The position numbers and the translations under genes are program-made. This document shows, piece by piece, positions 41,701 through 53,975 of a stretch of 64,000 nucleotides of DNA (the first letter of the stretch is position 1; the number at the start of each line of letters is the position of its first letter). The notes below the pieces were generated by a model. That model had not been told where the DNA came from, made no database searches, and was given only the letters and a program-made list of their open reading frames with translations. Source of the DNA: Diogma glabrata (lineage: Eukaryota; Arthropoda; Insecta; Diptera; Cylindrotomidae); assembly GCA_963693315.1 (NCBI GenBank), contig OY856186.1, forward strand, positions 288,229,826 to 288,293,825, written 5' to 3'.

Positions 41701-42118
41701 AATGCAATAATCTAGACTTTGGTCTCACATACCAATCCCGACCATCAAGATTTCTCCAAATTTAATGTTCCTACTCGTAATCACTTAAAATGGACGTTTT
41801 TTAAGCAAAAAATATGCAAATTTCCTTGTTTTGACACACTTGACGAATTTTTGACACACTTCCGGTACAGTTATCGAACACATCGTCCTTTCGGCTCTTC
41901 CCATTGAGTAAACCTATTTTTAGAAAAAAAAATTTTCAAATCCGTCCAGCGGTTTTCTAGATTTCGTCGGTTATGACGGCCGGCAGACAGACATTTTTTT
42001 TTTGCTTTTTTAGAATCAGTAGGTCCTAAAACGTCGAGAAATGCCAAAAAAAGTGGGGGTAAGAATTTCACTTTGAGCTCATGAATGTAATACTTAGGTC
42101 TTTCAGACCGAAGTAATA

Positions 42119-42678
42119 GTAATTGGTAAAAATAATCAAAATTCTTATAATTCTTTTTATTTATAAACAATTTTAGTATCATAAAAATCACGATGATAGT
42201 GGTTTAAGATCACTTGAAAAAAAATAGTTTTGATATGGATTGATATTGAATGTTTTACGTAGCAAAAATTGATAAAAAAAAATTGCGTCATTCAAAATTT
42301 TTTAAAACAAAATAATTATAAATAGATTTTCAAATTGGGATTTTCTTGGTAATAGAAAAGGTTGTTAAATCGATGAAATTCGTGTTCTGAATGAGAATGA
42401 CCCAAAAAGTCGATTTTTGAACCGGACTCTTTTTGATCTAATTCATTCATTTGAATTCCTTTTATAGGTATAGTATAGGAGAAATACAAACAGCTGTGTT
42501 TTTAGACAATTTTAAAGGTGTTCAATTTGAGAACAGAGTGGTCCGAAAATTTTCTGGAAATTCAAACTAAGGGTGACTTTAAAATCAAATTGCAATAGAA
42601 TGACTCATCCAAGGTAATTGACTTGCTTATCGAAAAAATACATAGTATAATCCTTGCTTACACATATAAGCGTAAATG
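42119..42678. other. Foldback centre, left side; nothing recognised
   Basis: AT-rich sequence between the left arm and the LINE A tail. No coding frame is assigned. Confidence 0.3.
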
Positions 42679-42873
42679 TTTTTTTTTTTTTTATTAATCA
42701 GTTAGACATGTTTAGCACACTAAATATGAAATATTCATTATTTAGACTCTTTGAATATCCGAAGATACGATGTCAACTATAAAGGAAGCAGATGTGGAAA
42801 ATGGAAAGAATAGAGAGATACTAATTGTTTTAAATGATTATGGACATTTTCTTTAAATGCCTGAGGGGAAAAT

Positions 42874-44019
42874 TCATCGGGAAATACAGAGGGAGGCATT
42901 GAGTTCCTTTGGCCATTCTATTAAAATAGTCGTTCTGAAAGGATGGGATAACTCGGCAGCTCTTGTTTGTCGATTATACTGCGCACAAAATGGAAGGATA
43001 TTTTGAATTTCCTTAGAGGAGAATTCGCTAAAGTTATATTTATAGTAGATTGACAATTCAGCCACATTTCTTCTGTGCTGGAGTGAATCAAGCTGGTCCG
43101 TTAGTTCGGTATTACCAATCAACCGTATTGCTTTTCTCTGTACAGAGTCTAGACATTTTATTGTTGACTGACAAGCACCTCCCCAAACATGACAGCAGTA
43201 CTCCAAACATGGACGAATAAAGGACTTGAAGATTAGCAAAATTTGCTCGGGATTGAAATACTTTTTACATCGACTCAAGAATCCTAATTTTTGCATTGCA
43301 GATTTAGCGAGGTTGAACACATGTTTATTCCATTTCAGGTTATTTTGAATATCCACTCCAAGAAGTCTAACTGATTCAACCTCTCGCAATTCCTCATGGT
43401 TTATTTTAATAGGAAAATTTTTATGTCGCTCTATTCGTGAAATACGGCATAGTTTGGTTTTGGTTGGATTAAATGAAACAAGATTACGATCTCCCCATTC
43501 CATTATACGCTCCAGATCTTTGTTGATAGAATCAATTAGCAGCTGTCTATCAGTGGTAACTGCAGTATGAGATCGAAATTTAGGAGATGCATGTGATGCA
43601 TGCAATGTGCTGTCATCAGCAAAACTATGGATTGGGTGCACTGTGGAAATAAGTAAGTCATTAATGTATAGAAGAAACAAGGTTGGTGAGAGTGCAGAAC
43701 CTTGGGGAACCCCAGCATTGGTTGTGAAAATATTGGATGTGATACCATCTAAATTAACATGAAATTGGCGACCTGTAAGAAAACTATGAATCCATGAGAC
43801 AGTAAGATGGTCTATGCCATAAGATTTTAATTTAGCTATGAGATTTTTATGCCACACTTTATCAAATGCTTTAGAAATGTCAAGTGAAATACTGAATGTT
43901 TCACCATGGTTTTCCAGCGATTTGTTCCAGAGATGGGATACGTAGGCTAACAGATCACCTGTTGCATGACTTTTACGAAAACCATACTGTTTATCATCAA
44001 TAATTCGCGACACTTCCAA
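42874..44019 (-). pseudogene. LINE A copy 2: RT palm to C-terminus
   Basis: A 381-codon open frame encodes QYGFRKSHATGDLLAYVSH, ISLDISKAFDKVWHKNL (first catalytic Asp), GVPQGSALSPTLF, SFADDSTLHAS (catalytic pair), LLGVDIQNNLKWNKHVF, FIRPCLEYCCHVWGG and LDSLQHRRNVAELSIYYKY. It is the longest LINE A coding segment. The upstream RT start is in another frame (44051-44408), so the gene is broken near 44030 and again near 44230. The last ~20 residues are altered by the deletion near 42906. Confidence 0.85.
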
Positions 44020-44050
44020 ATAATCTATTAAATTGTAGTTAACATATTTT

Positions 44051-45700
44051 TCAAATATTTTTGTCTAAGTCCGACAGAATTGCAATTGGTCTATAATTGT
44101 TAGGATCTATCTTACCGCCTTTCTTTGATATGGGTTGAACGCTGGCCAGCTTCCAAGAATCGGGAAATATTCCGGTTTTAAAAGATAAATAGAAAATTTT
44201 TGTTAAAATTGGAGCTAGCAAAGTTTTTAAGAATGAGGGGTGGAATACCGTCGGGGCCAGCAGATTTGTTGATATTGATAGAAAGAAGCATTTTCCGTAC
44301 AATATTGCAACGAAAAATAATTGGTTTCATATTCGGTACAACTGGGGGAATGAGTGTAGGAGAATGGGGAGGTTCAACTATGTTTGAGTTTTCTGCGAAT
44401 ATACCCAAAAGTCATTCAGAACTAAGGTTGGAATAGAGGATCGAGTAAAATTGCTCTGAACTGATTTAACTGCCTGAAAGAAACTACCTGAGCCAGATGG
44501 GTGCTCGGCGAATTTCTTTGCTTTTTTCTGGATAAACGCTTCTTTGTCCAGGGCTATTTTGAATTTACTAATATTTCTGGCTTTCTTATAGGCGCTATGG
44601 GTTTCAAATGTTTTATTAGCGTTATATGTCTTAAATGCTTTGCGTTTATTCCTCACTGTCTCATCAACATCCCGCGTGAGCCAAGGCTCAGTTTTAGGAG
44701 TGATTAATCGATTTGGAATAAACCGCCGCATTCCGTCTTTTATGATTTCAGACATTCTTATTGCCGATGTGCTAGGATCTTGATCAACACAACAAATAGT
44801 TTTCCAAGATGTTTCATCATAAAAGTTTCTCAGTCCCTCCCAGTTGGCGCGTTTATAGTTCCAAACGCGACGAGGATTCGCTTTAATTTGTGTCGGTGAT
44901 GTACATTGCACTATTGCTGATATTAGTAAATGGTCCGATGTTCCGAGGGGTTGTTCAACTTTGTCTTCGTAGTATCTGGTTCGTTTGTCAAAAACAAATC
45001 CAGCAAATTATTGTTATGATGTGAATTGTCTGAGATTCTAGTGGGGCACTCTATCATTTGCGTCAAACCATGATAATCTGCGAGTATCAGTTCGGCTTGT
45101 CTTCCTACGTCGTCAGTACGCGATGAATACTTAAACCATTCTTTATTATGAATATTAAAGTCTCCAAGAATGGTATTGCTTTGGGGTAGTCCGTGGTAAT
45201 CTTGTCTAGGTTAGCCGATATTTGATCAAAAAAGGGACATCCTGGGGGAGAATTTGGGGATCTGTATAATCCTATTATAAACATAGTATCATCAGCACCT
45301 GAGATCTTCAGTGCTATAGAATTATGGTGCTTAGAGTTCAACTCGTAGGCCTTAATTCTCATACATGAAAGTGAATCTCGGACAAATACACAGACACCAT
45401 GCTTGTTATAAAAGGAATGTTCCAATTCGTAACTAGGTATCCGGTATTTATCGGGATCCAACTTCGATGCTTTGCCACTAATAATTGTTTCGGTAAGAAA
45501 CAATGTCAGGTTTATTTTTTTCGATGTAGTGATGAACCTCGTTTAGATTCGAATTGAGACCTCTTATGTTGGTGAAGTCAATGCTAAGCTGTTGGTTCAC
45601 TCTGCGGCCATTTTGTTGAGACAAAGACTTACCCTTTGACATTGCAGGCATAGCTACTGAAATTCGGCCAGGCCTAAATTTCAACACTACACAGTACAAA
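44051..45700 (-). pseudogene. LINE A copy 2: endonuclease, linker, RT N-terminus, broken
   Basis: Starting about 45640, frames encode SKGKSLSQQNGRRVNQQL, FTNIRGLNSNLNEVHHYIE, a shift, then SYELEHSFYNKHGVCVFV, IIGLYRSPN, a shift in the GDFN region, the SDH region, and the linker TEPWLTRDVDETVRNKRKAF (44378-44911). RT then begins with SAGPDGIPPLILKNFA (44178-44408). At least four frame breaks are present. Confidence 0.8.
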
Positions 45701-46915
45701 AGAAACTGGGTATCTCTGTCACAAAAACACGATAGCAGATTTCATGCAACAGTGGCACGATAAGAGAAAAGCAAAAACAATGGGGACACAAAAGACACTA
45801 ACAAAATTGAAGAGTATAAAGGGCTAAATTCGAAATTCCTAACTTTTGTCAAAAAAAGACATTTCGTAATCAACTAACTGATATTTTCCAACTCTTAAAA
45901 TAAGTCCGAGGTGGGAGGAGCTAGATCATGTCAAAAAACTTCACAAAAAAAATCTCAATCAATCCAAAAAAATCAATCAAATCAAATCTCAATCAATCTA
46001 AAATGTAGTTGATCAAGCATTTTTTAGGTTCCAACCTTGCCCTAAAACTTTTTGATACAAATTAATAGGAAAATAAATAATTTTTTTAATATAATTAATT
46101 TAAGTTTTCAAATAATTTTTTTTAATTTATAATTAAATTTATTTTATAGAAAAAGTATTGCCACTTATAATAATACTGCTATAAGAATGCAATAACAACA
46201 ATAATACAAAAAATTCTATCCATGTTCATACAATCGACAAAAAATAAAATTCTCGGATGAATATATATGTATAACTTTATTCTTTGATTTCTTTTTATCC
46301 ATCGTTGTTCATACAATCGGCACCAAAATTTAAAGAGAGTTTTGTTTTTGATAAAATTCGTTTGAGATGAAATTCGTGATCTAGACTTACTTACTTAATA
46401 TACTTGCCAAACAACAAGTACAGGTGAAATAAAAAATTAGGATTTTTGGAAAAATTGATCAATCTGCAGAAAACAATGCAGATATCATTGACCATAAGTT
46501 TTTACTATCAGACCATTCAGTTTTACCAAATGATAGAGAATTTGAAGTATAAGAAATGGTTTTGAGAAAAAATTTTATATGTCTCCCAGGATTATTATGA
46601 CGGCATAAAAACTTGTCGGAAAAATAATTTTGTATTACATGAGATAAAAAGAGAATATCTAAAATACTGATGGCAAAACTGTTGATTGGTTTAAGATATG
46701 TTCGATGGGATTTTTAACAAGTAGGATTCAATTATCGAACTCTACCTATCGAACCCTAGGACATCGAATGTTTTATAAACCATCTATGGAAGTGGATACG
46801 GAGTCCTCTAATTTATTACCCCGTCGAAGAAGACCACGAAACTTTAACAATTCCATTTCAATAATCTAAATGCGGAGAATGAATAATATAAAATAATTTG
46901 ATTTTTTTTTTAAAT
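45701..46915. other. Foldback centre, right side; nothing recognised
   Basis: May begin with the LINE A 5' UTR (to about 45830). The rest is AT-rich with a patch of AATCAATC simple repeats near 45955-46010. No coding frame is assigned. Confidence 0.3.
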
Positions 46916-47439
46916 TTACTTCGGTCTGAAACACCTAGTATTACATTCATGAGCCAAAAGTGAAATTCTTGCCCCCACTTTTTTTGACATTTCTCGACGT
47001 TTTAGGACCTACTGATTCTAAAAAAGCAAAAAAAAATGTATGTCTGTCGGCCGACCGGCAGTCCGGTCATCCGTCATTACCTACGCTGCAGGGAAAACCG
47101 CTAGAGGGATTTCAAAAAATTTTTTTTCTATAAATAGGTATACTCAATGGACAGGTCCAAAAGGACGCTGTGTTCGATAACTGTACCGGAAGTGTGTCAA
47201 AAAATCATTAAGTGTGTCAAAAACAGCAAATTTTCATATTTTTGGCTTAAAAAACGTTCATTTTAATTACGAGTAGGAACATTAAATTTGGAGAAATCTT
47301 GATGGTAGGGATTGGTATGTGAGACCAAAAACTAGCTTATTGCATTATAAGTTTGACAAAAAAATGTTGTCAAGTGTGTGAAAAGAAAGATTTTTAATAA
47401 TTTTTTTACCTAATTTTTTGGAAAAAAATAAAATTGTTT

Positions 47440-47887
47440 CACTGAAAAAAAAATTGAAGTTCATGACAACCTCATCTCGAAGTTGGCAGTTGATTATTCA
47501 TGCAAAGAAAAATTATTTGCAAACAATTTCACTGTGATTGGGACAACTACACGATAATATTTTCCTAACAACAGAATGAGGTTTATTCAAAATATAAAGT
47601 GTTATATCCAATATAACAGTAGTTGAATAAAGATAATAACTATTTCCCTGAAAAAAATTTTCTTTGGCCTTATATCATGAATTTTTCATTTTAAAGTTTA
47701 AGTATTTGAGATTAATTGAACTATATTTTATTTTCACATAAATATTTCGTGTGATTGTCTCAACTTCATCAATTTATAATTGTAGAGTTGTTGAAGCAAT
47801 TTCGTAGTTTGATTCGCCATATGTGACCGCACGGTGAGGTTGAGACAATTGCATTTCGATTGGAAATAGGACATGTTTTTTTCAGTG
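47440..47887. mobile_element. MITE in right foldback arm
   Basis: The ends CACTGAAAAAAA and TTTTTTTCAGTG are inverse copies; the element is 448 bp. The left arm of the foldback element lacks it and reads straight through (inverse of TTTCAAACAAAATTT), so it inserted after the arms formed. The duplicated target is at most TT, so the superfamily is not fixed. Confidence 0.75.
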
Positions 47888-48209
47888 TTGAAATGAAATT
47901 TTATTATTATTATTGAGAATTATGGCATTATAAGATTGTCAAAAAAATGTTGTCAAGTGTGTCAAAAGAAAGGTTTTTATTTATTTTTTTAGAAAAAAAT
48001 AAAATTAATAGTTTGTGTGACATGATATTTTATTATTATTATAGAGAATTATCGCATTATAAGTTTGTCAAAAAATAACGTCAAGTGTGTCAAAAAATGA
48101 TTTCATTTATTTTTTTAGCCAATTTTTTGGAAAAAAAATGTAGCTGTTTTTATGACGTAAATGTAATTGTAAATGGAATTGGACATGGAAATTTTTGAAT
48201 TTGTTATAG

Positions 48210-48960
48210 TTTTTGAAATATTTTTGGAATTTTGAAAAAGTTTGTATTTTTGATTTTGTAATAATTTTTGCAATATTTTTAGAATTTCGGAAAAAGTTTT
48301 AATTTTTGATTTTGTAAGAATTTTTGGAATATTTTTAGAATTTTGAAAAATATTTAATTTTTGATTTTATTATAATTTTTGGAATTTTGAAAAATATTTC
48401 AATTTTTGATTTTGTAATAATTTTTGGAATATTTTTAGAATTTTGGAAAAAGTTAGAATTTTTACGAATTTTTGGATTATTATTGGAATTTAGAAAAAGT
48501 TTAAATATTTGATTTCATTCTAATTTTTGGAATATTTTTGGAATTTTAAAAAAAGTTTCAATTTTTGATTTTGTAATAATTTTTGCAATATTTTTAGAAT
48601 TTTGAAAGAAATAGAATTTTTTAATTTTATATATGTATATTTAGAATTTTGAAAAAAGTTTCATTTTTTGACTTTGTAAGAATTTTCGGAATATATTTAG
48701 AATTTTGAAAAATTTTAAAGTTTTGATTTTGTTATAATTTTTGAAATTTTGAAAAAAGTTTTAATTTTTGATTTTGTAATAATTTTTGCAATATTTTTAG
48801 AATTTGGGAAAAGTTTAAATTTTTAAGAATTTTTGGAATATTATCGGAATTTGGAAAAAGTTTAAATATTTGATTTTATTCTAATTTTTGGAATATATTT
48901 GGAATTTTGAAAAAGGATTTGATTTTATTTAATTTAACAATATTTTTGGAATTTTGATTA
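48210..48960. repeat. Tandem repeats of ~60 bp, expanded block in right foldback arm
   Basis: About a dozen degenerate units of GGAATATTTTTAGAATTTTG, AAAAAGTTT, and TTTTTGATTTTGTAATAATT, the inverse of the left-arm unit. The block is more than twice as long as on the left. Confidence 0.85.
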
Positions 48961-49188
48961 TAATTTTCCGGCAACGTATTGATGTTTCGTGTTAGTTTTG
49001 TAATAAATTTTTAAACAGAGATAAAAAATACTTGTACTTTAACAAAGAGTTATGTTTGATATACATCGCTGCCCAAAACTAAAAACCATGTCCTCATAAA
49101 AGTTTTTTGCCGAAAACTATATCAAAATCCTTAAACCAGACCGAAGTCTTGATATTTTAGAGTTGTGAGATTTCAGCCCCTCCATATT

Positions 49189-50028
49189 TTCAGTATTCTG
49201 AAGCCAATGTTATTTTAGTTTTGTTATAATTTATTTTACTATTGATTTTGAAATTGGTCCATCGCAGGTTCTAAAAAACAGCTTCGTTTACAAGAAATAT
49301 TTATAAAATGTACTACAGTAATTCTGAGGATCTGAGCTTTGAAGAAAGCTCTAAAGTGGCAGGTAAACACGGCAATCCATCGGAGAGCAAAACCGTCGGA
49401 AAACCCATAACGCCACATGAAAACCCAGCAAAGAAATTTTGGAATGCCAACGGAATTACCGATAATTTATATCACCGCTAAATGTTGGGTACTAGCTACT
49501 TTATTAAGGTGCCAATGCTGTGGTACGATTGTCTTCAGTATCTGGGCAAAGTTGAAGAAGTTCTGATGAGTTTAAAGGAACACAATTCGTATCAGAGTAC
49601 ACTGTGGTAACGACGACGAATGAGCATACAGTCAAGTACCTATGTAGTTTTATCGAAGGTAAGTAATGCAAAAATTCACTTGTTTTAAGAAAAATGACAT
49701 TCTGAAATCTGATCACCCACAGGGTTAATCGAAAGGAATTTGTGTAATATGTTATAAGGACTTTAGGTCAAGAAGTATACAACTCTCATGCCAGTTAAAA
49801 CAGAACTATAAAACGTTTTAAAGGAATTAAACTATACATTTCATTTAAAAACATCAATACTAAACCCAGTAGTAAATGTAGCCCATTTGAAAAATATTTA
49901 TCATAGAAAAAAAAACTTCATTTTAAAAAGGAGGGGATTGTTATGTTTTATGATAAGTGGTTAAAATAGGATAAAAATCCTTAAATAAGTACGTATGGTT
50001 ACCTTACTAATAACCAATCTAAATTTAC
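49189..50028. other. Spacer between foldback element and MFSD6-like exons
   Basis: If the MFSD6-like gene continues, this is intron sequence on the minus strand, but I see no further exon. On the plus strand there is only the small frame listed separately. Confidence 0.35.
49308..49481 (+). CDS. Hypothetical small frame, 57 codons
   Basis: The frame MYYSNSEDLSFEESSKVAG ... ITDNLYHR is hydrophilic and compositionally protein-like. I do not recognise it. It begins just outside the foldback element and lies opposite the 3' side of the MFSD6-like gene. It may be chance or a remnant. Confidence 0.2.
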   Translation: MYYSNSEDLSFEESSKVAGKHGNPSESKTVGKPITPHENPAKKFWNANGITDNLYHR

Positions 50029-51302
50029 CTTTAACCTGCTCGATACAACCATGTCACAGATCATGATCGATAACATCATATAGAATACAACAGTATAATC
50101 TTTGCTGTCAAGTCCTTCGGAATATTTATCAACAACAACGCCAGTAATTACAGAAAGGGCACCCCATCCAATGGCACCCCATAATCTTTGGTTTCCATAC
50201 AAATGATGATCGTCTCCTGTAAGAAAAAAAAATAAAAAATATGTCCTCGGTAGTTATTCTAGAAATGTTTACCCAACATTTCAAAACAAATAGCGTCAGA
50301 AATACTAGTTAGAACGTTATAACACATTCGACTTAATATTAACAGTAAAAATAATATCCAAAATTGATATAAGCCAGTTACTTCACTATTTGGTATTTTT
50401 GTAACAGTTAACAATTCCGTTACTAATTGATTATCACAGATAGCTTCACAGTTTGTGTTAAAATATTTATCAGTACTATTTTTGTGCGGACAGTAGAGTG
50501 GTGCATTTGAGCCATCAGGAAAAATCCCTGTTTTAATTATGAAATATAAACAATTTTCTAAAACTTCTAATGAGTTCATTTTTACTACAGCTGTAAACCT
50601 TAAATTTTCGGTTTTATCATCAGAACAATATTTTGTTTCATTCCAATACGAACACACGATGTTCCACATCCATGGTTCCATGTTACAATTCAACTGAAAT
50701 ATTTAACATTTAAATTTTGGTCAACCAATAAATACCAATTCTTACGCGGCAGTTAAGATTTGTAGATTTACTTGCTTGTATCTTATCTACGATACAACTA
50801 TCAAATGAGTTTTCATCTTTTGCATGACATTTTTGAAAATCGGCTACACCATTACCACAATGAAAATTTACAGGTGATGATTGAGGAATGTCTGGTACGA
50901 ATATAATAGCGAAATAAAAAATTGTTAGTAACACCTGCAAAATAAAAATGCGATTGTGAATTACATACATAACATGATTTAATTAATTACAAATTCACTT
51001 GAAATATCAAAAATAAAAATTTATGTTTTTGAAAGCGATCAGCTAGTGCTCCAAATAGCGGGTTTGCAATTAATCCCGTAATTGGAAGTATTGTGTAAAT
51101 TGTGCCAACAATTGTGGCGGAATAACCCAGTTGTCGGATAATAACGGGTAGGAATGGTGTAACAGGAGCGTTTCCTAAAACAAATGTAACATTCTATCAG
51201 GATCCACTTCAGAAACATGTAACGGATATATATCTTACCAGCATTTAACAAGAAGTAATGTCCTTTTATAGGTAAAAGTTTTTTATTTATTTCCAACCCC
51301 AT
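50029..51302 (-). CDS. MFSD6-like major facilitator transporter, five 5' exons
   Basis: Exons on the minus strand, all with GT-AG introns: 51302-51239, 51174-50999, 50934-50746, 50693-50273 and 50216-50029. They join in frame to 346 codons. The start MGLEINKKLLPIKGHYFLLN and the following AGNAPVTPFLP, GTIYTILPITGLIANPLFG and ALADRFQKHKFLFLIF fit the N-terminal membrane helices of MFSD6/MFS_1-like proteins, with the GxLADR-type loop motif. A long Cys-rich extracellular loop follows in exons 3-4, then FWILFLLLILSRMCYNVLTSISDAICFEMLG and, in exon 5, NQRLWGAIGWGALSVITG, the RLWGSxGWG-type motif. MFSD6 relatives are multipass plasma-membrane proteins of uncertain substrate. The 3' exons (roughly the second half of the protein) are not visible; the transcript runs toward the foldback element. 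This is the only clear cellular gene here. Confidence 0.85.
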
Positions 51303-51352
51303 TTTATTTCAAAATAATTCAAATAATTTTCTTTAGAATAAATATTTTTTGC

Positions 51353-51392
51353 TGTTAGGTAGATTTCATATAAAAATCTACCTATTTTTTTT
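51353..51392 (-). repeat. Isolated Helentron-like 3' hairpin
   Basis: TTAGGTAGATTTCATATAAA and AATCTACCTATT, inverse of the 3' end of the family, about 50 bases upstream of the MFSD6-like start codon. No other family sequence adjoins it. Confidence 0.55.
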
Positions 51393-51849
51393 TTATTTAA
51401 TACACACGTTGCTAAGTTATTAGAGATTGTGTTGGATATTCGTCTATTTTTAAACAATAAACAATTCATTTTTGATTCATCTTTATCGATTAATTTATTG
51501 ATTTTATTTACAAATAATATTAACACCTAAATCGAACCATTTGAAAATTGGTTTGTTATCTATATGACATCTGTCAAAACTCAAAAATTATTCTCGCACT
51601 TTTTGTTATTATGTTTTTTATGTCAAGTGAGAAAAACTCAAATACAAATAGTATGTTTTCCTACAAGAGATGAAAACATTGTTTTTTTCGTGAGTAAACA
51701 TTTGTTCACGAGCCGCGCTAGCATTGAGTGAGACATGTTTACGAACCAAAACGTTTTTATCTCCCATAGGAAATTCAATTTTTCTATGATAGTTATAAAT
51801 AAACGATATTTATTAGAAATTATTACATATATTAGAAATCCACAAAATA
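51393..51849. other. Upstream region of the MFSD6-like gene
   Basis: AT-rich; no gene on either strand. It may contain the gene's promoter, but no motif is convincing. Confidence 0.3.
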
Positions 51850-51994
51850 AGGGCGATGATACATGTAAAAGAAATATCTTTCAGACATAAAAAATTTCGC
51901 ATTTAATTGGTTGAGGGGCGGTAACAGTTTTTAAATATCAAAAAAATATTTTTGACTGACAGACAGAGAAAATATCTGTAAGATATAAAAAAAA

Positions 51995-53386
<1,392 letters not shown>

Positions 53387-53454
53387 CATAACCTGAAATA
53401 TATTTTTTGCTTGACAGTTAAAACTGATTAACTGAAAAATACATTTTAAAAGTA

Positions 53455-53459
53455 AGTTT
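53455..53459 (+). repeat. Copia target-site duplication AGTTT, left copy
   Basis: Matches 59401-59405 exactly. Five bases is the standard Ty1/Copia duplication. Confidence 0.85.
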
Positions 53460-53684
53460 TGTTGAAATATATTCAAAGTAATTGTTTACTTGTGAACGCA
53501 GTCTTAAAAATAATAATATGCTAAAATGAGAATACACCTTAAAACAGAAAAACGGTGTAAATACACATAAAAATGTAATGTCAAAATAATATAAAACATT
53601 GTAAAATGGAACCTTCACGTTGTTAAGAATAAAACTAAGCATTTCATTGGTAAAATCTTTTATTAATTAATTCAAATCTCAACA
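53460..53684 (+). repeat. Copia 5' LTR, 225 bp
   Basis: Starts TGTTGAAATA and ends AATCTCAACA, with TGTTGA/TCAACA inverted ends. By my count it differs from the 3' LTR at three of 225 positions. LTRs are identical at insertion, so the element is fairly young. Confidence 0.93.
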
Positions 53685-53698
53685 GGTTATGGTCCCAG
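53685..53698 (+). other. Copia primer-binding site (half tRNA-iMet type)
   Basis: GGTTATGGTCCCAG directly follows the 5' LTR. The Drosophila copia element uses an internal fragment of initiator tRNA-Met at GGTTATGGGCCCAG; this differs from it by one base. It primes minus-strand cDNA. Confidence 0.75.
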
Positions 53699-53975
53699 GT
53701 TCGCCTTGAAGATTAATTAATAAAAAGTAAAAGTAAAGTTAAAAATTACCCAAAAAAAGTAAAAGTAAAAACCAACCTAAAAATCAGAACGGGAGACATC
53801 ACGTGTTTCAAGAGAATTAAAAATTGGAGTTATTGATCAAGAGGTAAAACGTAAAACCAATCTACTAAAATTTGGGAATTTAATAGATATTGTTGTTTGA
53901 ACAATTTAAAGTAATATTGGGTAAGTTCACATTAAAAACTAATAAGTAAAAATTTAAAAACGTGACAAAATTAAA

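Larger units (their letters stand above)
42679..45700 (-). mobile_element. Jockey-like LINE, family A copy 2
   Basis: Minus-strand LINE from about 45700 (5' side; true start uncertain, may extend further right) to a poly-A tail seen as a T-run at 42679-42692. It is colinear with copy 1 but has no solo LTR. It retains the RT segments lost from copy 1, and lacks about 80 bases near 42906 that copy 1 keeps, plus shorter pieces near 44217 and 44405. Together the two copies define the family; neither is intact. Confidence 0.88.
40631..49188. mobile_element. Large foldback-type element with long repeat-rich inverted arms
   Basis: The left arm (about 40631-42118) and right arm (about 46916-49188) are inverse copies. 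The outer ends share AATATGGAGGGGCTGAAATC and the inner ends share CTTCGGTCTGAAA/TTTCAGACCGAAG. Shared internal words include GCAGCGATGTATATCAAAC, GACACACTTGACAAC and AGTTATCGAACAC. Each arm contains blocks of short tandem repeats, as in foldback (FB) elements. The right arm is ~800 bases longer because its tandem block is expanded and it carries a MITE. The centre holds LINE A copy 2 and about 1.7 kb without recognisable genes. No transposase is seen. Confidence 0.75.
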
